DNA of 12,013 nucleotides. Source: an uncultured bacterium. Its GTDB lineage: Bacteria > Auribacterota > Tritonobacteria > UBA1439. The notes beneath the pieces were generated by a model, which was not told the DNA's origin, made no database searches, and saw nothing but the letters and a program-made list of their open reading frames with translations. The translations under genes and the position numbers were made by a program. Of this stretch, positions 6,310 through 12,013 are shown one piece after another. The stretch spans positions 1 through 12,013 of the forward strand of contig CALLYX010000233.1 in the NCBI GenBank assembly GCA_937858775.1, read 5' to 3'. Each line of letters begins with the position of its first letter. Position 1 is the first letter of the stretch.

Positions 6310-7956
6310 ATGACGACAACCGGAACCGACACGGAGCTGCTGCGGCGGATAAAATGGTTCATGGCCCTGCGGCTCATGCTGATCTCCCTGCTGCTGGGGA
6401 TCAGCCCGTTCGTGCTGGGGCAGGGATCGACCCCGTTTTTCCTCGTCATCGGGCTGCTCTACTGCGCGACGGTCGCCTACAGCGTCCTCCTCAAGACCTC
6501 CGTCCCGCTGCGGGTCCAGGCGTACGGGCAGTTCTTCTTCGACATCGCCATCATCAGCATGCTCCTGAGTTTCACCGGCGGGATCGACAGCAACTTCGTG
6601 CTCCTCTACGTGCTGGCGATCGTCTTCGCGAGCATAATCATAGGGGGCCAGGCGGGGATGGTGATCGCGGGCAGTTGCTGCGTCTTCTACTCCGCGATCG
6701 GGCTCGTGGAGTGCTTCAGCCTCCTCCCCCCCAACCTCGACACGGCCCTCAGCCTGTCGTGCGACCCCCTCTACGCCATCTACCTCGTCCTCGTCCGCTC
6801 CATCATCTTCTGCACCCTGGGCTACTTCGTAGACTACCTGGTGAACGCCCTCCATTCGAACCGGCTCGAGCTGGACGAGTTGAAGAAATTGAACGAGCGC
6901 ATCCTATCGCAGATCAAGAGCGGGCTGATCACGACCGACGCCGCCGGCAGGATCATATTCGTGAACTCGGCGGCCGAGGAGATCCTCGGGTATCCGAGGG
7001 CGGAGATGATAGGCAGAAGCTGGCACGCCTTTCTCGGGCGCCCGGTGGCGGATATCGACGACCGGTGGCTCGTGGACGAGACCAGGTCGTTCACGCGCTG
7101 CGAGATCAAGGCCCCGCGCAGGGACGGCACAGAGGTCCCGGTCGGCTTCACCGTGTCGAGCCTCGTGGACAGGGGGGGGCGTGCGCTCGGCCTCCTTATA
7201 CTCTTCAGGGACCTGACGCAGATATTCCGGATGGAGGAACGGATGCGCAGGGCGGAGCGGCTCTCCGCCGCCGGGACGATCCTCGCCGGCGTGGCGCACG
7301 AGGTCCGCACACCTCTCACGGCGATCCGCGGCGCCGTCGAGGTGCTCAGGGAATCGGGCGCGCTCGCCGGGGGGAGCTCCACCATGGCGGACGTAATCCT
7401 GAAGGAGTCCGACCGGCTCAACCGGATCATCAGCGACTTCCTGGCCTCCGGCGGGCCGCGGGAGGACGCGCGGGAGGTCGCCGACCTCGACGGGGTGCTC
7501 GATGAGGTGATCCTCGTCGAGAGGCAGACGCGGGGCGACGGGGCGCGGATCGAGAAGATCGCGGCGGCGGGGGGGATGCGGGCCCGCGTGGACGTCTCCC
7601 AGATAAAGCAGGTATTCCTCAACCTCCTCGACAACGCCCTCGACGCCGCGGGCCCCGGGGGCAGGGTGACCGTCGCCCTCGAGCCGTCGCTCTTCCCGGT
7701 GGGCGGGAAGGAGATGGCGCTCGTCAAGGTGGCGAACAGCGGCCCCGGGGTGCCGGCGGAGGTGATGGCCCATCTCTTCGAGCCGTTCTATTCGACCAAG
7801 CGGCAAGGGAGCGGCATGGGGCTTTTCCTCTCCGAGCGGATCGTGAGGAAGCACGGCGGGATGGTCGAGGTGGAGAGCCGGGAGGGCGAGACGGTCTTCA
7901 CGGTATCCCTCCCCGTCTGCGAAAAGGAACACGCGGGGTCGAGCCATGGCGGATGA
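6310..7956 (+). CDS. pilS: Six-TM PAS sensor histidine kinase, PilS-like
   Basis: The protein has 548 residues. Six hydrophobic segments (about 17-37, 42-61, 72-89, 95-113, 116-138, 153-177) form the N-terminal membrane domain, as in PilS of pilus-bearing bacteria. A PAS domain follows at about 195-310 (SGLITTDAAGRIIFVNSAAEEILGY). The HisKA H-box is GVAHEVRTPL with phospho-acceptor H330. The ATPase domain shows the N-box NLLDNALDA (438-446), the G1 box NSGPGVP (476-482), the F-box LFEPFYSTK and the G2 box GSGMGL (500-505). All catalytic boxes are present. Its stop overlaps the start of the response regulator by 11 bases, so they form a co-translated two-component pair. In PilS/PilR systems the membrane domain senses pilin level in the inner membrane; that role here is inferred. 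The start at 6310 lacks a clear ribosome site. NtrB-type kinases are similar, but those normally lack the six membrane segments. Confidence 0.85.
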   Translation: MTTTGTDTELLRRIKWFMALRLMLISLLLGISPFVLGQGSTPFFLVIGLLYCATVAYSVLLKTSVPLRVQAYGQFFFDIAIISMLLSFTGGIDSNFVLLYVLAIVFASIIIGGQAGMVIAGSCCVFYSAIGLVECFSLLPPNLDTALSLSCDPLYAIYLVLVRSIIFCTLGYFVDYLVNALHSNRLELDELKKLNERILSQIKSGLITTDAAGRIIFVNSAAEEILGYPRAEMIGRSWHAFLGRPVADIDDRWLVDETRSFTRCEIKAPRRDGTEVPVGFTVSSLVDRGGRALGLLILFRDLTQIFRMEERMRRAERLSAAGTILAGVAHEVRTPLTAIRGAVEVLRESGALAGGSSTMADVILKESDRLNRIISDFLASGGPREDAREVADLDGVLDEVILVERQTRGDGARIEKIAAAGGMRARVDVSQIKQVFLNLLDNALDAAGPGGRVTVALEPSLFPVGGKEMALVKVANSGPGVPAEVMAHLFEPFYSTKRQGSGMGLFLSERIVRKHGGMVEVESREGETVFTVSLPVCEKEHAGSSHGG

Positions 7957-9310
7957 AAGGGCTAAGGTGCTTGTCGTGGATGACGAGCCGAGCCTCCTCG
8001 AGGTCATGCGGGCCGCGCTGGCGTTCGAGGGGTACGATGTCGCGACCACCCAGCACGGCGATGAAGCGATCCGCATCATCCGGGGGGGGGGTGTGGACGC
8101 CGTCATCACCGACCTCAAGATGTCGCCGGTGGACGGGATCGGGGTCCTGACGGAGGCGAAGAAGCGAGACGCCGAGATCGTGGTGATCATGATCACCGCC
8201 TACGGTTCCGTGCGGACGGCCGTGGAGGCGATGCGGAAGGGGGCTCACGACTATATCATCAAACCGTTTCAGATGGATGAGCTTCGGCTGACGCTCGGGA
8301 GGGGGCTCGCGCACCGGAGCCTCGTGCGCGAGAACGTGAGCCTGAAGCGGGAGCTCGCCCGTATCCACAGCTACGACAACATGGTCGGGTCGAGCGAGGC
8401 GATCCAGAAGGTGTTCCGCAGGCTGGAGAAGGTGGCGGACACCGACAGCACCGTCCTAATCTACGGCGAGAGCGGCACGGGAAAGGAGCTCGTCGCTCGC
8501 GCCCTCCACGCGAACAGCCGCCGCCGCGGCAAGCCGTTCGTGGCGGTGAGCTGCGGGGCGATCCCCGAGTCGCTGCTGGAGTCCGAGCTCTTCGGGCACG
8601 TGAAAGGCGCCTTCACCGGGGCGGTCGCCGGCAAGGACGGCCTCTTCAAGGCGGCCGACGGCGGCACGATCTTCCTCGACGAGGTCGGCGCCACGAGCCC
8701 CGCGATCCAGACGAGCCTCCTGCGGGTCCTTCAGGAGCGGGAGGTGAAGCCCGTCGGCGCGACGAGGAATATCAGGGTGGATGTCCGCGTGATCGCGGCC
8801 TCCAACGAGCGCCTGGAGAGGATGATCTCGCGCGGCGCGTTCAGGGAGGACCTCTACTACCGGCTGAGCGTGATCCCCATCGACCTCCCGCCCCTTCGGG
8901 ACCGGAGGGACGATATCCCGCTCCTCGTCGATCATTTCATGCGCAAGGCCCTCGCCAAGCGGGGGGAGGGGCGCGAGGTGAAGATGAGCTCCGAGGTGTT
9001 GAAGCTTCTCACGGACTACGACTGGCCGGGGAACGTCCGCGAACTCGAGAACGCCATCGAGAGGATCGTGGCCCTGAGCGACGGCGGGTTGGTTATGCGG
9101 GAACACCTCCCGGAGAAGATCCTCGTGACCGGCGAGGCGAACGGCGCGCCCGTCGCGACGAACCTGAGGGCGGTCGTCCAGGAGAAGGAGCGGGCCCACA
9201 TCCGGAGGGTGCTCATGGAGACGAAGGGCGACAAGAAGGCCGCGGCGAAGCTCATGGGGATAGACCTCGCGACGCTCTACCGGAAGATGGAACGATCCCG
9301 CGCCTCCTGA
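7946..9310 (+). CDS. pilR: NtrC-family sigma54-dependent response regulator, PilR-like
   Basis: The protein has 454 residues and a three-domain layout. The receiver (about 6-120) has the acidic pair D12/D13, phospho-acceptor D56 in VITDLKMSPVDG, T84 and K106. The AAA+ domain (about 143-377) has Walker A GESGTGKE (174-181), the sigma54-contacting GAFTGA loop (221-226), Walker B FLDEVG (D245, E246) and the arginine-rich ELENAIERIV region. The C-terminus has a Fis-type helix-turn-helix (about 412-450, DKKAAAKLMGIDLATLYRKM). All residues needed for ATP-driven opening of sigma54 promoters are present. Pairing by overlap with the six-TM kinase and position after pilB-pilC point to control of pilin or other pilus genes; this is inferred, and a general NtrC-like role is the alternative. 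A run of ten G bases (8082-8091) codes R46-G49 just before D56. No convincing sigma54 promoter was seen in the window. Confidence 0.9.
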   Translation: MADERAKVLVVDDEPSLLEVMRAALAFEGYDVATTQHGDEAIRIIRGGGVDAVITDLKMSPVDGIGVLTEAKKRDAEIVVIMITAYGSVRTAVEAMRKGAHDYIIKPFQMDELRLTLGRGLAHRSLVRENVSLKRELARIHSYDNMVGSSEAIQKVFRRLEKVADTDSTVLIYGESGTGKELVARALHANSRRRGKPFVAVSCGAIPESLLESELFGHVKGAFTGAVAGKDGLFKAADGGTIFLDEVGATSPAIQTSLLRVLQEREVKPVGATRNIRVDVRVIAASNERLERMISRGAFREDLYYRLSVIPIDLPPLRDRRDDIPLLVDHFMRKALAKRGEGREVKMSSEVLKLLTDYDWPGNVRELENAIERIVALSDGGLVMREHLPEKILVTGEANGAPVATNLRAVVQEKERAHIRRVLMETKGDKKAAAKLMGIDLATLYRKMERSRAS

Positions 9311-9428
9311 GGCGCGGCGCCACAGCCGCCCGGCTGCGCCGGGGGCCGTTCCCGCAAGGGGGCGCCCCGGTCCTCCGAGGCGTATCTCGGCCCTGAGGGG
9401 GCGGGGTACCGCGGGCGCGCTGGGGGGC
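9311..9428. terminator. Hairpin-rich spacer between convergent genes (possible bidirectional termination region)
   Basis: The 118 bases between the two convergent stop codons hold several stems: CAGCCG-CC-CGGCTG (9323-9336), an alternative CCCGGC/GCCGGG (9329-9343), CCC-GCAA-GGG with a GNRA-type loop (near 9350-9360), and CCGAG/CTCGG (9375-9390). None is followed by a T-run on either strand, so termination, if it occurs here, would not be classical intrinsic termination. No gene is present. Confidence 0.35.
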
Positions 9429-11489
9429 TTATCGACCGGCGGCCGGCCGGCTGTTTTTCGCAAGTCTCTCCAGGTTCGCCCGCGCCTTCCGGTTCCCGGG
9501 ATCCATGGCCAGGGCTTTTTCCCAGAACTCCTTCGCGCGCCGTGTGTCGCCGCGCCTCGCCAGGATCGCGCCGGCGTTGAGATACAGATCCGCGTCCGCG
9601 GGCCCGATGTCGATCGCGCGCAGGTAGAGCCGAAGCGCCTCGTCCGTCTCGCCGAGCGCGTCGCGGCAGACGGCCAGGTTGCGCGTCGAGGAGTAGGAGC
9701 CGGGCGTGAGGGCGAGCGCCCGGCTGAAACAGTCGGCCGCACCCCGGGGGTCGCCTCCCTCGAACAGCAGGACACCCTTCTCCGCCTGCGCGTCCGGGTC
9801 GCGCGGGAGAACCGCGCAGGCGAGATCCAGCTCGTCCAGCGCCTCAGCGCGCCGCCCGAGTTTCCCGAGGATCCTTCCCTGCTCGAGATAGAGCGCCTGC
9901 CGCGCGTACGTCCTCCGCGACTCGCGCATCTCCTCGATCGCCGCCTCGTAATCCCCCCGCGCGGAGAAGCAGAGCCCCCTGAAGAACCTGGCGCATCCGT
10001 GGTGCGGCTGCCAGCCCGCGGCGCGCGCCAGTTCCACGGAAGCGGGGCCGGTCTTCCCGTCCTGGAATAGCCCGAAGCCCCGCGCGTAGTGCAGCTCGGC
10101 CAGGAGGGAAAAGGAGATGAAACCGATGGAGAGAAGCATTACCGGACCCATCGCGATGCCCGCCGCCACCCGCTCGACGCGGCGCTCGAGCCGGAGCGCT
10201 GCGCCCCGCCCGCCGCCGGCCTCAAGCGCTCCGCAGAGGGCGAAGAAAACGGCCGCGGAGGGCCAGAGCCGGAACGGGAACGCGACCGCGGCCTCCGCGA
10301 GCAGCGCTACGCACCCCGCCCACGCGCCCGCGCGTATCCATTCCGGGCGCGCGTCCCCGGGGACCGACCGCCTCAGCGGCGCCACCATCGCCGCGAGCAT
10401 CCAGAGGAAGAGGGCGAGACCCGCGATCCCGGTTTCTATCAGGACCTCGAGGTAGTCGTTGTGGACGAAATCTATGCCGCCCTCGGCGATGGACGCGGCC
10501 GCGGCGTGAGACGGCTCGGCCAGGAACTCGGCCTGCCGCGGGAGGTAGAGGAGCTTGAACGAGCCGGGGCCGCTCCCGGCCAGGGGGCGCCGCGCGGCCA
10601 TGCGGAGGCCGATTCTCCAGACCATCAGGCGCCAAGCCGTTCCGCCCTGCCCCGCCCCGGAAAGCTCGGCGAACTTCCTGACGGTCAGGGTGTCGTAGCG
10701 GTTGAGCGGGGAGGGGAGGGAGAGGAGGAGGGCCATGGCCGCCGCCGATAGGGCGAGGGCGACGAGGCGCGGCCGCGCGATCCTCGCGCGCGAGAAGAGA
10801 AGCCCCGCGATCGTCCCGGCCAGGAGCGCCGCCAGGCCCCCGCGGGCCCGCGTGAGCAGGATCGCGGCCGTGCCGAGCAGCGACACCGCCCCGCACGCCG
10901 CCGCCCTCCTCCCGTCCCCGGGGCATAGCCAGCCCCAGTAGGCAAGCGGCAGGGAGACGGCCAGAAGGGAGGCGACATAGTTGGGGTTGCCCAGCGTGGC
11001 GTAGACGCTCCCGCCCCCCCCTCTGAACGCGGACGGATCCAGGCCGTAATATTGCGCGATCGAATGGAGGGAGACGACGGCGGCGGGGGCGAGGGCCGAG
11101 AAGGCTAGGGCGCGAGCCCGCGCCGGGCCCCGGAGCGAGTCGGCGGCGGCGATATAGATCATCCCGTAGCATGCCCACCGGAGCGCCTCTTTCCATCCCT
11201 CGTGGAAGCTCGGCGCCCGGAAGAGGGTCGCGCAATTCCAGCCGATAAAAAGAAGGACCGGAACAGTCCCGGGGCGCGGGAGTAGGAGTTCTCCCCCAAG
11301 CGCGAGGTCCGCGACGCAGAGCGCGAGAAGGAGAGTCGAGAGGATCTCGACCAGATAACGCTTCGGAAAAAGGAAGGCGTCCGGGAAGGAGATCCCGAGG
11401 AGGCGGGGCTCTAGATAGAGGAGCGGGAGGGCGAAGATAAGGGAGAGTACGATACGAGATCTCAGTCGGCCGAGGCGTCCGTCGTTCAT
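9429..11489 (-). CDS. Wzy_C/O-antigen ligase-family membrane protein with C-terminal TPR repeats
   Basis: The protein has 686 residues. About ten hydrophobic segments fill residues 10-460. The family signature is present: TLGNPNYVASLLAVSLPLAYW in the middle, TRARGGLAALLAG, then the periplasmic loop with RRPLAGSGPGSFKLLY (GPGSF at 307-311) and the conserved HNDYLEVLIETG (H343, D345) before the next membrane segment. This family (Wzy_C) moves lipid-linked glycans: it includes O-antigen ligases, Wzy polymerases and protein O-oligosaccharyltransferases, which cannot be separated by eye. Residues about 470-680 form roughly six TPR units (typical A..G.AL..EKAL..DP pattern), suggesting a protein-binding tail. 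It converges on the pilR-like gene and lies beside a prepilin fragment, so pilin glycosylation (PglL/TfpO-like) is one possibility; exopolysaccharide assembly is equally open. The ATG at 11489 has no ribosome site but an exact -10 box six bases upstream, so a leaderless mRNA is likely. Confidence 0.87.
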   Translation of the reverse strand: MNDGRLGRLRSRIVLSLIFALPLLYLEPRLLGISFPDAFLFPKRYLVEILSTLLLALCVADLALGGELLLPRPGTVPVLLFIGWNCATLFRAPSFHEGWKEALRWACYGMIYIAAADSLRGPARARALAFSALAPAAVVSLHSIAQYYGLDPSAFRGGGGSVYATLGNPNYVASLLAVSLPLAYWGWLCPGDGRRAAACGAVSLLGTAAILLTRARGGLAALLAGTIAGLLFSRARIARPRLVALALSAAAMALLLSLPSPLNRYDTLTVRKFAELSGAGQGGTAWRLMVWRIGLRMAARRPLAGSGPGSFKLLYLPRQAEFLAEPSHAAAASIAEGGIDFVHNDYLEVLIETGIAGLALFLWMLAAMVAPLRRSVPGDARPEWIRAGAWAGCVALLAEAAVAFPFRLWPSAAVFFALCGALEAGGGRGAALRLERRVERVAAGIAMGPVMLLSIGFISFSLLAELHYARGFGLFQDGKTGPASVELARAAGWQPHHGCARFFRGLCFSARGDYEAAIEEMRESRRTYARQALYLEQGRILGKLGRRAEALDELDLACAVLPRDPDAQAEKGVLLFEGGDPRGAADCFSRALALTPGSYSSTRNLAVCRDALGETDEALRLYLRAIDIGPADADLYLNAGAILARRGDTRRAKEFWEKALAMDPGNRKARANLERLAKNSRPAAGR

Positions 11490-11495
11490 GGGGCC

Positions 11496-11504
11496 ATTAT
11501 ATCA
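11496..11504 (-). promoter_or_regulatory. Extended -10 promoter giving a leaderless mRNA for the Wzy_C-TPR gene
   Basis: On the minus strand the sequence reads TGATATAAT-GGCCCC-ATG: a perfect TATAAT (11501 to 11496) with the TGn extension. The A of the start codon is the seventh base after the -10, the usual start point. No good -35 box is seen (TTCCTG at 18 bp is weak), which is acceptable for extended -10 promoters. Confidence 0.6.
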
Positions 11505-11619
11505 GTTTGCCGTGACGCGCAGGAACGGGAATGGCCGAAGGGGCGGCGGGAGGAAGACCGCGCGGCGATAAGATGGAGAGGCGGGCGACACTCAGCTCCT
11601 TGCCATGGAATGCCCGGGC

Positions 11620-11631
11620 CTCTTGCAAAGG
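11620..11631. repeat. 12-bp direct repeat, copy 1 (second copy at 11846-11857)
   Basis: CTCTTGCAAAGG occurs at 11620-11631 and exactly again at 11846-11857, 226 bp apart in the same orientation. The second copy forms part of the ribosome site region before the pilin fragment. The core TTGCAA is itself palindromic and resembles half of the TTTGCA/TGCAAA palindrome at 2545-2560. Confidence 0.4.
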
Positions 11632-11651
11632 GCCCTTGAATACTGTATACA
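11623..11651 (+). promoter_or_regulatory. Candidate sigma70 promoter pointing toward the pilin fragment
   Basis: TTGCAA (11623-11628), a 17-bp spacer and TATACA (11646-11651) each match the consensus at 4 of 6. It would leave a leader of about 200 nt before the ATG at 11865. The match is moderate and the local AT-richness makes chance hits easier. Confidence 0.3.
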
Positions 11652-11864
11652 TAACTTCGGCGGGTGGATCGGCCCCGCGAGAAGGATATGCAGCGATGCG
11701 AATTGCCCGAAGCCGCGAGGCGGTCGAAATTCCACTGGTGAGATATATCCAGTTCCGCCGCAGCTAGATGATGGGTACAAATATTTTCATCCTTCGAGGC
11801 ATGGTTTGTGCTTGTCACTCTTGCCGGGGTTTTGTGTCGCGCGTTCTCTTGCAAAGGAAAGATC

Positions 11865-11918
11865 ATGAATAAAAAGGGGTTTTCCCTGACCCATCTTCTA
11901 CAGTTTCGAGGGGTATGA
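11865..11918 (+). pseudogene. Truncated type IV pilin/pseudopilin start (prepilin leader only)
   Basis: After AAAGGA (11853-11858, six bases before the ATG) the frame reads MNKKGFSLTHLLQFRGV-stop. MNKKG is a typical prepilin leader, and G|FSL..LL is the prepilin peptidase (PilD) cleavage and N-methylation site. Pilins continue with Glu at +5 and about 20 hydrophobic residues. Here +5 is His, and after LL the hydrophobic helix is lost and a TGA follows at 11916-11918. No continuation of a pilin was seen in the other two frames to the end of the window. It could be a decayed pilin gene, a recombined silent cassette, or a misassembly near the contig end. The wider cluster lacks an intact pilin, so the remnant is notable. 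Confidence 0.55.
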
Positions 11919-11979
11919 TGCCCTGGAACCCGCGTAAAACCTGGATTCCTGGTCGGCATTCCCCCAAATGTGCATACAA

Positions 11980-12003
11980 ATAATCGCGGGGCAGTGCGAT
12001 TAT
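11980..12003. repeat. Inverted repeat near the right edge
   Basis: ATAATCGC (11980-11987) and GCGATTAT (11996-12003) are perfect inverted arms around an 8-base spacer GGGGCAGT. With no T-run it is not a clear terminator. It could be an operator, and what lies to its right is not visible. The 94 bases between the pilin fragment and this edge hold no recognisable gene. Confidence 0.35.
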
Positions 12004-12013
12004 ATCTTGCGTT

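Larger units (their letters stand above)
11505..11864. other. Non-coding stretch upstream of the Wzy_C-TPR gene
   Basis: These 360 bases contain only short, low-quality frames with no recognisable domain, no tRNA-like fold that I could build, and no mobile-element signature. Compared with the genes, the sequence becomes clearly more AT-rich after about 11635 (for example GAATACTGTATACATAAC, 11637-11654). It contains one candidate rightward promoter (11623-11651) and both copies of a 12-bp repeat. It probably holds regulatory DNA for the divergent Wzy_C-TPR gene and the pilin remnant. Confidence 0.5.

Noticed and set aside
6904..8196. 430-codon antisense frame over the kinase/regulator pair
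   Set aside because: It is a compositional shadow: the sense strand has unmistakable HisKA, ATPase and receiver motifs.
11838..11852. Possible sigma54 promoter (CGCGCGTTCTCTTGC) before the pilin fragment; also GG/GC pairs near 2527-2538
   Set aside because: The -12 TTGC is good but the -24 GG is missing. The second candidate has wrong spacing by two bases. Neither meets GG-N10-GC.
11486..11959. Short open frames on both strands in the right-hand non-coding part (for example 157 codons on -, 78 and 87 codons on +)
   Set aside because: They overlap each other, lack ribosome sites and domains, and have ordinary intergenic composition.
11505..12013. tRNA, CRISPR, insertion sequence or att site in the non-coding end
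   Set aside because: No cloverleaf with a GTTCGA-type T-arm, no regularly spaced repeats, no transposase remains or terminal inverted repeats were found. The 12-bp repeat alone is insufficient.

Overview
The window is a GC-rich bacterial segment. Its core is a type IV pilus (or closely related type II secretion-like) assembly and control cluster on the + strand, followed by a convergent polysaccharide-type glycosyl polymerase/ligase gene on the - strand. The codons are distinctive for so GC-rich a sequence: ATA (Ile), AGG (Arg) and GGG (Gly) are frequent, which is unlike most Proteobacteria. The gene set (MshEN proteins, PilB, PilC, PilS and PilR-like regulators, Wzy_C-TPR protein, TIGR03960-type radical SAM protein) suits an uncultivated deep-branching lineage of the Omnitrophota/Aureabacteria/PVC or delta-proteobacteria-like kind. 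I cannot fix the phylum from the sequence, and a metagenome-assembled contig is likely.

Left edge (1-1489): one open frame runs in from outside the window but has two origins. About the first 112 codons look like the PHP-to-palm part of the error-prone DNA polymerase DnaE2/ImuC. From about nt 341 on it is the radical SAM half of a TIGR03960-type protein that has lost its N-terminal B12-binding-like domain. The change falls at a short shared Arg-rich stretch and codon use changes there too, so this is either an assembly chimera or an illegitimate recombination product.

Middle (1597-9310): a membrane protein with a catalytically dead GGDEF-like domain (1633-2481) has its own sigma70 promoter placed to give a leaderless mRNA. 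A second sigma70 promoter, with a palindrome upstream and a hairpin leader, drives a stand-alone MshEN protein (2648-3202), the pilus assembly ATPase pilB/gspE (about 3205-4914) and the inner-membrane platform protein pilC/gspF (5027-6232). A PilS-like six-TM PAS histidine kinase (6310-7956) and an overlapping NtrC-family PilR-like sigma54 activator (7946-9310) follow. Together these could build a pilus motor, tune it through MshEN/GGDEF-type domains, and regulate pilin or related genes through sigma54. No pilT, pilM-Q or intact pilin gene lies in the window.

Right part (9311-12013): after a hairpin-rich spacer between convergent genes comes a - strand Wzy_C/O-antigen-ligase-family membrane protein with C-terminal TPRs. 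Its extended -10 promoter again predicts a leaderless mRNA. The last 520 bases carry no intact gene and become more AT-rich. They hold a 12-bp direct repeat and, at 11865, a ribosome-binding site followed by a prepilin leader (MNKKGFSLT...) that stops after 17 codons: the remnant or broken start of a type IV pilin gene.
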